Source: Planctomycetia bacterium
GTDB taxonomy: Bacteria; Planctomycetota; Phycisphaerae; Phycisphaerales; SM1A02
NCBI GenBank assembly: GCA_005799495.1
Contig: SYGP01000038.1
Coordinates: 1 to 46,776 of the forward strand
Direction: 5' to 3'
Length of the DNA: 46,776 nt
The translations under genes were made by a program, and so were the position numbers. The notes beneath the pieces were generated by a model, which made no database searches, was not told the origin of the DNA, and saw only the letters and a program-made list of their open reading frames with translations. Position 1 is the stretch's first letter. Each line of letters starts with the position of its first letter. Positions 6,840 through 14,779 of this stretch are shown one piece after another.

Positions 6840-8228
6840 CTAGCAGCGCACCGCAGGTCTCGGGCCTTTGACGAGATCGACAAACTTCCGTCCGCGTTCT
6901 TCGAAGTTGGTGAACTCGCCGAAACTCGCACACGCAGGCGAGAGCAGGAGGATGTCTCCCGGCTTGCCGCGCGAAAACGCCTCGTCGACTGCAGCGGCGA
7001 GCGTGGCGAAGCGCATCGCGGGAGGCGCAGGCGCAAGCAGGGGTGCAGTGGCACCGATGGCGTACAGTCCGGCAAGCTGCGGCGCGAGATCGCGGACCGA
7101 TGACAGATCCACCTTCTTGTCGTATCCGCCCACGATCAGGTGGATGCGCGACCAATCCGAAAACGCGCGCAGCGCGATCGCGGTCGCTTCGGGTGTCGTC
7201 GCCTTGGAATCATTGAAGCACTGCATGCCATGGAATGTTCCGACGAGCTGCAGCCGATGCTCGAGTCCCGTGAACGCCTCCAGGCCTGCCGCTGCACGCG
7301 CCCCGTCCCACGGCAGCCCATCGATCGCGGCGCACGCGGCGGCTGCTGACCAGGCGAGCCGTGCATTGTGCGACTGATGTTCGCCCGGTGTCGCCAGTTG
7401 CATTCGAGGCACATCGCCAAGACCGAGTCCACCGCGCCACCATGCGCCGATGGGACATGCCTGAGCCATCGCCTTCGCTTGCGCAGGATGCTCCGCCTCG
7501 AAGCCGCTGATGAACACCCCGTCCTCACCCTGAACGGCGCGGATTCCAGCCTTGGATGCGAGATAGTGGCCGAGCGATCCATGCCAGTCGACATGATTCG
7601 GCGCAAGGTTGGTCAACGCCGCCACGCGTGGTGACCAACCAGGAAACCCTGATTCCGGCGACAACCACCACAGTTGCGCGCTCGACAGTTCGAGCACGGT
7701 CCATTCGCGTGGCTCCGTGCATCCAAGCAGGGATCCGCCGATGTTTCCTCCAAGCACAACGCGCCGTCCAGAAGCGCGAAGCGCACACGCAAGCATGGAA
7801 CTGGTCGTGCTCTTCCCGGCGCTGCCAGTGACACCGACCGTCCGTGATCGATCGAGTCGCTCGACAGCAAGTCGGATCTCACTGGTCACTGGAACGCCTG
7901 CTTCCCGTGCGGCGCAAAGCAGCGGGTGTTCCCATGGCTTGGGGACCGCTGCATTGGCGACAACCAGTTCACTCCGTGTGAAGTCGTCCGCCGCATGGCC
8001 GCCAAGCCGTAGCGTGATCTGCCCAGACTCGATCGCGTCTTTCAGCCCCGCGAGCGGCTCCGCGAGCGTCTTCTCTTGCGCCACATCGGTGATGCACAGG
8101 CGCGCGCCACGCTGCAGAAGCCACCGAACCACGCCGAGTCCGCCGCCGAACTGCCCGAGCCCCATCACCGTCACGCGCCGCCCACCCAAGGAGTGGTCGT
8201 CGATGCCGCGGATGGACTCTGCGCTCAT
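6840..8228 (-). CDS. murD: UDP-N-acetylmuramoyl-L-alanine--D-glutamate ligase
   Basis: Adds D-Glu to UDP-MurNAc-L-Ala in the cytoplasm during peptidoglycan precursor synthesis. The 462-residue protein has the N-terminal UMAG-binding fold ('VTVMGLGQFGGGLG'), the Mur-ligase ATP site 'VGVTGSAGKSTTSS' (P-loop 135-141), 'LGGNIGGSLL', 'LELSSAQLWW', 'LTNLAPNHVDWHGS', 'LEHRLQLVG', 'FNDSKATTPEAT', 'IVGGYDKK' and 'LLSPACASFGEFTNFEERG', which together single out MurD. The P-loop reads GSAGKST where GTNGKST is usual. The start is the ATG 10 bases after the MlaF-type gene; the frame is open 44 codons upstream into that gene. It is separated from ftsW and murG, which lie about 9 kb away on the other strand. 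Confidence 0.96.
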   Translation of the reverse strand: MSAESIRGIDDHSLGGRRVTVMGLGQFGGGLGVVRWLLQRGARLCITDVAQEKTLAEPLAGLKDAIESGQITLRLGGHAADDFTRSELVVANAAVPKPWEHPLLCAAREAGVPVTSEIRLAVERLDRSRTVGVTGSAGKSTTSSMLACALRASGRRVVLGGNIGGSLLGCTEPREWTVLELSSAQLWWLSPESGFPGWSPRVAALTNLAPNHVDWHGSLGHYLASKAGIRAVQGEDGVFISGFEAEHPAQAKAMAQACPIGAWWRGGLGLGDVPRMQLATPGEHQSHNARLAWSAAAACAAIDGLPWDGARAAAGLEAFTGLEHRLQLVGTFHGMQCFNDSKATTPEATAIALRAFSDWSRIHLIVGGYDKKVDLSSVRDLAPQLAGLYAIGATAPLLAPAPPAMRFATLAAAVDEAFSRGKPGDILLLSPACASFGEFTNFEERGRKFVDLVKGPRPAVRC

Positions 8229-8238
8229 GGATGCTCGT

Positions 8239-9153
8239 TCAAATCCGCTTGGTCGGAACCGATCCGCGGATCGCGGATTCCACATTGTCATCCTCGCCGA
8301 GCAGATCTTCGCGGTAGTCGTCCGCGCTGCGGCGACGCGTGATCGGTCCTTGAGCCGCACCGCGCAGGAACTGCCGGATGATCTGGTCGTCCTCGCTCAG
8401 TGCGCTCGCCTCAGCGTCGCCAATCTGACGGATGCGCTCAAACTCCTCGCGGTCACCGACCTTCAGCACACGACCCCCATCGAGCATCAGCATGCGATCG
8501 GCGATCGTGAACGCCGAATCCATCTCGTGCGTCACGACCACGCTTGTCACCGCGAAGTTTCGAGTCAGTTCCTTGATGAGCTGATCGATCTCCGCACTCG
8601 TCACGGGATCGAGTCCTGCGCTCGGCTCGTCGTAGAACAAGATCTTGGGATCCATCGCCATCGCGCGTGCCAGACCTGCACGCTTCGCCATCCCTCCCGA
8701 AATCTGCGAGGGCAGCTTGTCCGCATGCTGCCGAAGACCGACCAATTCGAGCTTGATCTTCACCATCATCTCGATCACCTCTGGATCAAGATTTGTGTGC
8801 TCCCGAAGCGGGAGCGCCACATTGTCGGCAATCGACATCGACTGAAACAGCGCCGCAGACTGGAAGAGAATCCCAAACTGGCGCTTGATGTCGTCGAATG
8901 CCACATCGCTGATGCCGGCGATGTCCTGCCCGAGCAAATGGATCGACCCACTCGTTGGCTTGTGCGATCCGATCAGCAGCCGCAGCAGAGTGCTCTTGCC
9001 GCACCCCGATCCGCCCATGATCACGAGCGTTTCGCCGGCGCGCACATCGAGGTTCACGCCCTGCAATACCGTCTGCGAGCCGAATGTCTTCACCAGATCA
9101 CGCACGGTGATGCGGATCTCGGGCGATGCGGCAGTCGTCTCCGCTGCGCTCAT
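8239..9153 (-). CDS. ABC transporter ATP-binding protein, MlaF type
   Basis: A 304-residue ATPase. It has Walker A 'GGSGCGKST' (47-55), Q-loop 'GILFQSAALFQSMSI', signature 'ISGGMAKRAGLARAMAMDP', Walker B 'ILFYDEPSAGLDPVTSAE' and H-loop 'VVVTHEMDSAF'. The SGGMxKRxxLARAxAxxP signature and 'FQSxALFxSxxxxxNV' pattern are those of MlaF/Ttg2A, which powers retrograde phospholipid transport between outer and inner membrane. An acidic tail of about 50 residues follows the domain. No MlaE permease or MCE-domain protein is next to it; instead it is coupled by a 4-base overlap to a DUF4190-like membrane protein. Partners may therefore be elsewhere or non-standard. Confidence 0.9.
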   Translation of the reverse strand: MSAAETTAASPEIRITVRDLVKTFGSQTVLQGVNLDVRAGETLVIMGGSGCGKSTLLRLLIGSHKPTSGSIHLLGQDIAGISDVAFDDIKRQFGILFQSAALFQSMSIADNVALPLREHTNLDPEVIEMMVKIKLELVGLRQHADKLPSQISGGMAKRAGLARAMAMDPKILFYDEPSAGLDPVTSAEIDQLIKELTRNFAVTSVVVTHEMDSAFTIADRMLMLDGGRVLKVGDREEFERIRQIGDAEASALSEDDQIIRQFLRGAAQGPITRRRSADDYREDLLGEDDNVESAIRGSVPTKRI

Positions 9154-9821
9154 GGCGTGCCCTCCACAGGTGTCGGAGAGGCGGGTGTTGGATAGGCGAG
9201 ATTGCCAGCGCTCGGATCGATGATCTCGACGGCAATCAGTTTCATCGTCAGTTGATCCTTCGGATCGGTGATTTCGATGCTGCAGCGTGCTCGGATGCGT
9301 CCGCCGCTGCAGTCGAGCAGGTACTCGCCCTCGAAGGCCTTGCTGCCCGGCGAGGGCGCCGCGGGTGCCGAGTTCTGATCCAGCGCTGCACTCTTGAGCG
9401 TTCCGTAGCGGCGAGTCAGTTCTTGGATGAACGCGCTCGCCGCCGCCTCGGATCCTCCCTTCGCATCACTGATGGGAATGAACGAGTTTCGGAATGCGGT
9501 GATGTCTCCGCCCTGACCAGCAATGATCGCACTTTGCGGACCGTTCAGGATGGGTTTGAGGACCGCGTTGTAGCCCACGACCACACCTGCGCCCTGCAGA
9601 GACAGTCCCGCGACACCCAGCAGGATGCCGAGGGCGGCGAGCCACTTTCCAGTCACCCGCTTTCCACTGCCGAAGATCGCAATCAGGCCCGTCACGATCC
9701 CCGCGACCGAGGTGAGCGGACAGCAGAACACAAGTGAAAGCGCAAGTGACGCGATGGACGCCTTGCTCACCGGGCGCGGCGCATCGAAGTCCGACAGAAC
9801 GAGCGTGTCTGGATCAGCCAT
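9150..9821 (-). CDS. DUF4190-like membrane protein
   Basis: A 223-residue protein. Two hydrophobic helices at about 19-48 and 56-82 form the DUF4190-type hairpin ('SIASLALSLVFCCPLTSVAG', 'KWLAALGILLGVAGL'). A soluble C-terminal domain of about 135 residues follows, probably outside the membrane, ending in a Pro/Thr-rich tail. The start at 9821 is the ATG that overlaps the stop of the preceding gene by 8 bases; the stop overlaps the MlaF-type start by 4 bases. The function of DUF4190 is not known. Tight coupling to an MlaF-type ATPase suggests envelope transport or maintenance, which is an inference. Confidence 0.78.
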   Translation of the reverse strand: MADPDTLVLSDFDAPRPVSKASIASLALSLVFCCPLTSVAGIVTGLIAIFGSGKRVTGKWLAALGILLGVAGLSLQGAGVVVGYNAVLKPILNGPQSAIIAGQGGDITAFRNSFIPISDAKGGSEAAASAFIQELTRRYGTLKSAALDQNSAPAAPSPGSKAFEGEYLLDCSGGRIRARCSIEITDPKDQLTMKLIAVEIIDPSAGNLAYPTPASPTPVEGTP

Positions 9822-10476
9822 CGCTTGGCAGCGTAGCACCTGCCTCGCGAGGGTCAACGCGTGGAAAGCGCACGTTTGTCGGCTTCGCTGCTTCTGCCTG
9901 TTCCAACGAGACTTCTTTGGTACTGCGTGGCATGGCAATCTCCATGCTGCGCAGCCGCGGACCAGGAAGCCAAGTGCTCCAGTCCGTGATCAGCAGCGCC
10001 TCGACCGAGGCGATTGCATCGCCAGATCGAGTTTGCAGGATGAGTCGGAAGCGGCCGATGGGTGGATTCCCAATCTGGGTGTCTGTCTGCGTGGTTGCAC
10101 CGACCTTGACAGGTGCGAGCAGAGCGGACACTTCGCGCTGAAAGTCAGGCAAGCCAGCATGTGCCTCGGGAACCCACCAGGCAGAGGCATCGACGCCGCC
10201 AGCGAGTGTTTGCTCCACCGCGGTTCGCACATCGGACAGAGTGTTGGAGGACTGCGCAGTTTGGAGGCGTTCAGTCACCAGCAGAGAAGCCGCACCGATG
10301 AGCAGTGAGAGGGTGATACCGAACCATGCCACGCCGGTCCCCCCAAGAAGCCCGTCTGACTTTCGAATACGAAGCAGCGAGACCATGCCGACAAGGACGC
10401 CGCCAACTGCCGCAGCGGGGCAGCACGCGGCAATACCAAGCCCAACGGCAATCCAGGCGAGCGGGTCCGTACGCAC
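9814..10476 (-). CDS. DUF4190-like membrane protein (second copy, divergent)
   Basis: A 220-residue protein with the same plan as its downstream neighbour: two N-terminal hydrophobic helices ('DPLAWIAVGLGIAACCPAAA', 'GTGVAWFGITLSLLIGAASL') and a soluble domain of about 150 residues ('FRLILQTRSGDAIASVEALL'). The GTG start at 10476 is the first gene of the minus-strand train and lies 28 bases after the metallopeptidase stop. The two DUF4190-like genes may be an old tandem duplication, but sequence similarity between the soluble domains is low by eye. No enzymatic motif is visible. Confidence 0.75.
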   Translation of the reverse strand: MRTDPLAWIAVGLGIAACCPAAAVGGVLVGMVSLLRIRKSDGLLGGTGVAWFGITLSLLIGAASLLVTERLQTAQSSNTLSDVRTAVEQTLAGGVDASAWWVPEAHAGLPDFQREVSALLAPVKVGATTQTDTQIGNPPIGRFRLILQTRSGDAIASVEALLITDWSTWLPGPRLRSMEIAMPRSTKEVSLEQAEAAKPTNVRFPRVDPREAGATLPSDG

Positions 10477-10504
10477 CGCGATGTTTTATGCGAAAGCCCG
10501 TGCG

Positions 10505-12808
10505 TTAGTTGCAGGGACCCCATGCACTGAGGAGCGCGGCCAGGTCGGCTCCGTCCACACTTCCGCTGTTGTTGATGTCACCTTGCCCTGAGTTGCCCCA
10601 GTTGGCAAGCAACACCGCCAGATCTGACGCGTCGGTGTAAAGATCATCGTCGAGGTCACCCGCGCAGTCCACACAAGTCACCGCCAAGGTGCCAGTGCCA
10701 CCCGCAGTCGCTCCACCCACTCGGAAGTAGTAGGTATTCGAGATGAGGGTTGTGAACGACACCGAGGATGTGCCAGATGAGCAACCGGCAGCGTCATCGT
10801 TGCATGCACGCACGGTGGTCGAAAGGCCTGGGCACTCTGCGATCGGACCGTACACCACGACTCGCGTGTCGAAGCCCGCGAGTCCACATGTCGACACCGT
10901 CGTGTTGCCAGTGCACGGAGCCACGAACTTGTACCAAACATCCTTCGCAATCGCGCCGCTTCCATTTGCCGTGCAGGTCGTTGGCAGCGGGATGGCTGTG
11001 TCCGTGGCATTGGAGGTGTTGAAGGATGTGCTGCCCGTGTTGATGGTGATGGCTGCCGAGCAATCGTCGTTCGCCGGCGGCGGCGGGGCGACGACTGTCA
11101 CCACACTGACATCATCGATGTACCAGTTGTCGGAGGTGTCGGCGCCATCGGGGCGGAAACGGAGGCGGAACGCGGCGTGCCGTGCGTTGGACGGCAAGGT
11201 GTGCTCGTAGGCGGTGAAGGTCGTCTGCGCAGCGCCGTCCGAGGTGATCGTGTTCAGAGCAGTCCAGTCCAGGGTGTTGCTCAGATACTCCACGATGAGC
11301 GTCTTGCCCGACTCGACTCCGTTGCGCTGCACCTTGTACGAGGCAGTCGCAGAACTCGTGCCGCCGAGGTTGATGAAGTTGGTTCGAACTTCGTCGTCGT
11401 CGTAGGTGTTGCTGCCCGATGAGTTCACATTGAGCGAGTACGGTGCCGTCGGCTCATTCTGTGCTGCAGTGCTCACGGCACCGCCGTCGTTGAAGATCCA
11501 ACGGTCCGTGGACAGCGTCGTGGCCGTGAATGTCTCGGTGAACGGAGGCGTGACGGCAACGGGGCGAGGGAAGTCGCATGTCACTTGTCCACGCCAGCCG
11601 TTGATCTCTGACACGCTGAGTGTGTTCAGTCGCAGATTCGATCCGCTGATGCCGCCGCAACCTCCGTTGCTCGAACACATGATGTTGCAGTTCGCGGACC
11701 CTTGGGTGTCGCAGTGCGTGCAATCCCAGTTATGTCCAAGCTCGTGTGTGCTCAGCGAGATGCGGAAGGTCAGGGTCGTTGTATAGCGGCTCTCGACAAC
11801 GCCGTACTGCGTTCCGTTGATGCCCGTGCACACTCCACCGAGGTACGCAAGTCCGATCGTGCCGCCCGAGAAGGCGTATCCGGAAAAGAAGTGCGAAATG
11901 TTGCGGAAGATCCCCGACTCGGGGGCAGAAGCCCACTTGGTCCCGAACTCGTCGAGGCGCGCATCGATCGTGGTGCCGCTGTACGGGTCCGTGGTGGCCG
12001 ATCGGATCACGATGGTCCCGAGTTCATGAGTGACATTCGCATCTCGGTCGTAAATCGTGTTGACATTCGAGATGATCAGCTCGACATCGTTCACGGTGTT
12101 CGCCACACTCGAGCCGTTCTTCTGGAAGAACTCGTAGTCCGTCTCGCAGGAAATCACCACCTGACCGGGGGTCGTCCCTGCCAGACCACCCTCCTCGCCA
12201 CCGCCGCCGCCATTCTCGCGCGGAACTCCAAAGCGTTCGAAGCCGCGTTGGCCGAACGCGCAACCGCGACCATCGGGGATGGCATCCGACGCCGCGTAGG
12301 CGACATGACGAGGATCACCCGCAGCGACATCGCGGCGGAAATCCGACAGGGGCTGGATCGCCCAGTCGGATCCATCCTCCAGATGGATCAGGCCGCTGAA
12401 CCCGCTCTCGAGCAACGATCCAGTGACAATCGTTCCGGGGCGGTTGACGATCTCTCCCTTGTAAGTGCGGACTACGGGATCAGGCACGCGCACCAGCTTG
12501 CCATCGCCGCCATCGACCAAAACCTTGAACGAGTCTGATCGACATGAGTGCTTGTCGACTGTGATCTCCACATCGACACCCGCAATCGGCGCCACGAAGC
12601 GGAACTGCGCGGGTGGTGCACTTGGCAGCCTCGGGGTGAAACTCGTGAACGCGGAGAGCTCTGCAATCGGCAGGACGTCTGCGGCTCGAGGGCTGGTCTT
12701 CCGCGTGACATCAGCGCCCGCAAAGCCGACTTGAAGCGAGGACACCACAGCAGTGCCGAGCACACCGAGAATGGCGTAGCGAGAACCACACCGAGGGAAG
12801 AGTTTCAT
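10505..12808 (-). CDS. Secreted metzincin-type metallopeptidase with PPC-like domain and C-terminal dockerin-like module
   Basis: A 767-residue exported protein. After a signal peptide ('AILGVLGTAVVSSLQVGFAG') comes a propeptide-like region, then a reprolysin/M12-like catalytic domain: zinc site 'STHELGHNWDCTHC' (His355, Glu356, His359, His365) and a Met-turn 'CNIMC' with Met377, with many Cys suggesting disulfides. The usual Gly of HExxHxxGxxH is Asp362 here. A beta-sandwich ('FTETFTATTLSTDRWIFND' onward) and a domain starting 'NDDCSAAITINTG' with 'DVWYKFVAPCTGNTTVST' (PPC-like) follow. The last ~53 residues hold two Ca-loop-like repeats, 'DLDDDLYTDASDL' and 'DINNSGSVDGADL', each followed by 'LLxxWG'. 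Probably a surface or extracellular protease; substrate unknown. Confidence 0.85.
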   Translation of the reverse strand: MKLFPRCGSRYAILGVLGTAVVSSLQVGFAGADVTRKTSPRAADVLPIAELSAFTSFTPRLPSAPPAQFRFVAPIAGVDVEITVDKHSCRSDSFKVLVDGGDGKLVRVPDPVVRTYKGEIVNRPGTIVTGSLLESGFSGLIHLEDGSDWAIQPLSDFRRDVAAGDPRHVAYAASDAIPDGRGCAFGQRGFERFGVPRENGGGGGEEGGLAGTTPGQVVISCETDYEFFQKNGSSVANTVNDVELIISNVNTIYDRDANVTHELGTIVIRSATTDPYSGTTIDARLDEFGTKWASAPESGIFRNISHFFSGYAFSGGTIGLAYLGGVCTGINGTQYGVVESRYTTTLTFRISLSTHELGHNWDCTHCDTQGSANCNIMCSSNGGCGGISGSNLRLNTLSVSEINGWRGQVTCDFPRPVAVTPPFTETFTATTLSTDRWIFNDGGAVSTAAQNEPTAPYSLNVNSSGSNTYDDDEVRTNFINLGGTSSATASYKVQRNGVESGKTLIVEYLSNTLDWTALNTITSDGAAQTTFTAYEHTLPSNARHAAFRLRFRPDGADTSDNWYIDDVSVVTVVAPPPPANDDCSAAITINTGSTSFNTSNATDTAIPLPTTCTANGSGAIAKDVWYKFVAPCTGNTTVSTCGLAGFDTRVVVYGPIAECPGLSTTVRACNDDAAGCSSGTSSVSFTTLISNTYYFRVGGATAGGTGTLAVTCVDCAGDLDDDLYTDASDLAVLLANWGNSGQGDINNSGSVDGADLAALLSAWGPCN

Positions 12809-12865
12809 GATCTATAAACATACGAGCCCTCAACAAAGTTGCTACTCCCCGTGCGCACTTTTTGC

Positions 12866-12898
12866 AAAAAAACCGCCCGCGGATAATTCCACGGGCGG
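12866..12898 (-). terminator. Rho-independent terminator downstream of the 12948-14399 gene
   Basis: On the minus strand a 7-bp GC stem, CCGCCCG paired with CGGGCGG around a loop of about 12 bases, is followed directly by seven T residues. It lies 50 bases after the stop of the dockerin-tailed gene and 58 bases before the metallopeptidase start, so the two secreted-protein genes are probably separate transcription units. Confidence 0.85.
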
Positions 12899-12947
12899 TG
12901 AAGGTTCAGGTTGTTCGAACGAAGAAAAGTCTGAAAACTTGCTGCGC

Positions 12948-14399
12948 TTAGGCGGTCCAGGCACTCAGAAGTGCAGCGAGGTCCGCGCCATCGACCAAGC
13001 CGCTGTTGTCCACATCGCCCATGCCTGAATTGCCCCAGTTGCCGAGAAGCGCTGCGAGGTCAGCTCCGTTGACCGACCCATCGTTGTTCAAGTCGGAGGG
13101 GTTCGATGGCGGTGGAGGCACCGAAGGACCTCTTGAGGCCATGGAAACAGCCGTCGCCGTGCTCGACGAGGTCGCCGGACGGAACAAACCGAGCGATGCG
13201 TTCGCAGACTGGGGAGGCTGGTTGGCATCGAATCGGAAATTGAACATTGTCGACCAGCGGAGGGCGTTCGCCGACTGGTCGGTCGCGTAAGGCACGCCCG
13301 ACCAGGTGATCATTCCATTGGCGACGGTCGCGGTCCAAGGAGTGTTCTGGTTGTAGCCACCGGTGCCCGCCTTCTGATCGCCCGAGTGATACTCGGGGCT
13401 GTTGAACCCGATGTTGGTCACAACAACTCCAGCGGGAACGGGGATGCTGAACGAGCCGCCCGATCGGTGGCTATTCATGTTGAACACCGCATATTCGTAG
13501 TGCCATGTTCCGTTGCCGTTGTCGCTTGTACGGTAAGCAAAGACGAAACGACCGTCGCCAACCACATCGTATTCGCGGGTGGTGACATCTGTCTGAATCG
13601 TCTGCCACGCATTGATGGCTGGCTGCTGCTGGATGGTGCTTCCACTCAATGTGAGCGGGTAGCCCTGTGATGTACTCCAAGTTGTTCCAACGGTGACCTT
13701 GCGATACGAGCAGTTGTTGTCATCGTTGCCGCCTGCTGCATCATCTGGGTGCGCGTACTGCCCCTCAACGAAGTACTGTGCGCCCGGATTGGAGGACGGA
13801 TTCAGATCACTGCGCTTCACACGAAGGCGTTCGCGGATGGAGGTGGGTTCAGCCGTCTCCGCAGAAGGATCCGAATAGTTCGACCCGAAGGATCCCGTCG
13901 CTGCATTGACTCCACGACGGCTCTTCAGGTCCCCCTGATCGCCGTTGAGGCTCGCTGTGTAGGGGTCGGAGCATCCGACGCCAAGCACCGTTGGGCAGCC
14001 AGAGCCAGCTGGAGTGCAGGTACCGCAGAGCGTCTGCTGCAGAGCACAGAACCCGTGCTTGATCCAGCTCAGGCCGATTTGCTCGAAGCGACCGTTGGAG
14101 TACCGATACATGTTCTGGGGAATCGTCGGATGCAGCGTGCTTGGCATTGGCTGCCACTGCAACTGGGTCGTCCCGATGTTGCAGCTCGTTGTGCCGATGG
14201 CATAGGACGCGTACTCCACCGAGTTGAATGTTCCCGGTGCGTAGCGCGCTACATCGGGGATGGCACCAACGATCACATCTGGACCAGCAGACACGCCTCC
14301 CTCGCTGCCATCTTGCGGCAGGGCCGTGGCGTTCATCTGTCCGATGAAAACAGCGAGGCCGCCGAGGGCAAGGGATCCGACCAAAGTTCCAATCTTCAT
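12948..14399 (-). CDS. Secreted protein with C-terminal dockerin-like module, function unknown
   Basis: A 483-residue protein. The N terminus 'MKIGTLVGSLALGGLAVFIG' is a signal peptide. The mature part is rich in Gly, Ser, Asn and Thr, with four to six Cys in 'CALQQTLCGTCTPAGSGC' and 'VGCSDP', and regions such as 'TWHYEYAVFNMNSHRSGGSF' and 'GMITWSGVPYATDQSANALR' that suggest a beta-rich fold. I recognise no catalytic motif. The last ~48 residues repeat the module of the neighbouring metallopeptidase: 'DLNNDGSVNGADLAALLGNW' and 'DVDNSGLVDGADLAALLSAW'. A GGAGG lies 11 bases before the start. It is flanked by a promoter candidate upstream and a clear terminator downstream. Confidence 0.8.
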   Translation of the reverse strand: MKIGTLVGSLALGGLAVFIGQMNATALPQDGSEGGVSAGPDVIVGAIPDVARYAPGTFNSVEYASYAIGTTSCNIGTTQLQWQPMPSTLHPTIPQNMYRYSNGRFEQIGLSWIKHGFCALQQTLCGTCTPAGSGCPTVLGVGCSDPYTASLNGDQGDLKSRRGVNAATGSFGSNYSDPSAETAEPTSIRERLRVKRSDLNPSSNPGAQYFVEGQYAHPDDAAGGNDDNNCSYRKVTVGTTWSTSQGYPLTLSGSTIQQQPAINAWQTIQTDVTTREYDVVGDGRFVFAYRTSDNGNGTWHYEYAVFNMNSHRSGGSFSIPVPAGVVVTNIGFNSPEYHSGDQKAGTGGYNQNTPWTATVANGMITWSGVPYATDQSANALRWSTMFNFRFDANQPPQSANASLGLFRPATSSSTATAVSMASRGPSVPPPPSNPSDLNNDGSVNGADLAALLGNWGNSGMGDVDNSGLVDGADLAALLSAWTA

Positions 14400-14462
14400 T
14401 TTTCTAAGGCCTCCATGGGAGTTGTTGAATCACCGTACACCGCTCCAAGTTCAGACGATTCG

Positions 14463-14491
14463 ACTCTAGCTCCAATCATGGCACCCGACAA
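14463..14491 (-). promoter_or_regulatory. Sigma70-like promoter candidate for the dockerin-tailed gene
   Basis: On the minus strand TTGTCG is followed by 17 bases and TAGAGT. This would place the start point about 55 bases before the ATG at 14399. Four of six bases match the consensus in each hexamer and the spacing is ideal, but planctomycete promoters are not well defined, so this is tentative. Confidence 0.4.
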
Positions 14492-14636
14492 CATCGCGAA
14501 GTCAGATTCGCCATTTTTTCCCAAGGCGTCCCAGGGCAGATTGACTCCATCACGAGTCACGAGCCTTTGAGCATCCGGTTCGGTCTCTGCGCTGCCCTCA
14601 CCCTAGTGCCGCCCAAACGACTTCCCGAAGCCCCTC

Positions 14637-14674
14637 AAAAAGGAAGAAGCCCACCACCCGAAGGTGGTGGGCTT
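14637..14674 (-). terminator. Terminator hairpin after the PEP-CTERM-like gene
   Basis: A perfect 12-bp stem (AAGCCCACCACC with GGTGGTGGGCTT) and a CGAA tetraloop occupies 14647-14674. On the minus strand it is followed by CTTCC and then five T residues, so the T-run is offset by five bases. It lies about 105 bases after the stop of the 14780-15463 gene, the only gene it could serve. Confidence 0.7.
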
Positions 14675-14779
14675 GAGTCGCTTCCCAGTTTGTGAGGGGC
14701 GCACGCTTGATGCCGCGCGCGACCCGCACGAGGACTTCGCCAACCGCAGTCAGCAGTCCTCAGTTGCCAATCGGCGGGA

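Larger units (their letters stand above)
14400..14779. other. 380-base intergenic region between two secreted-protein genes
   Basis: This gap holds, in minus-strand order, the terminator hairpin of the PEP-CTERM-like gene (14637-14674), about 145 bases with no recognisable feature, a sigma70-like promoter candidate (14463-14491) and the leader of the dockerin-tailed gene with its GGAGG site. Short open frames here show no conserved protein features. Confidence 0.6.

Noticed and set aside
7609-9195. Plus-strand open frame of 528 codons
   Set aside because: Antisense to murD and the MlaF-type gene, both certain; no family features.
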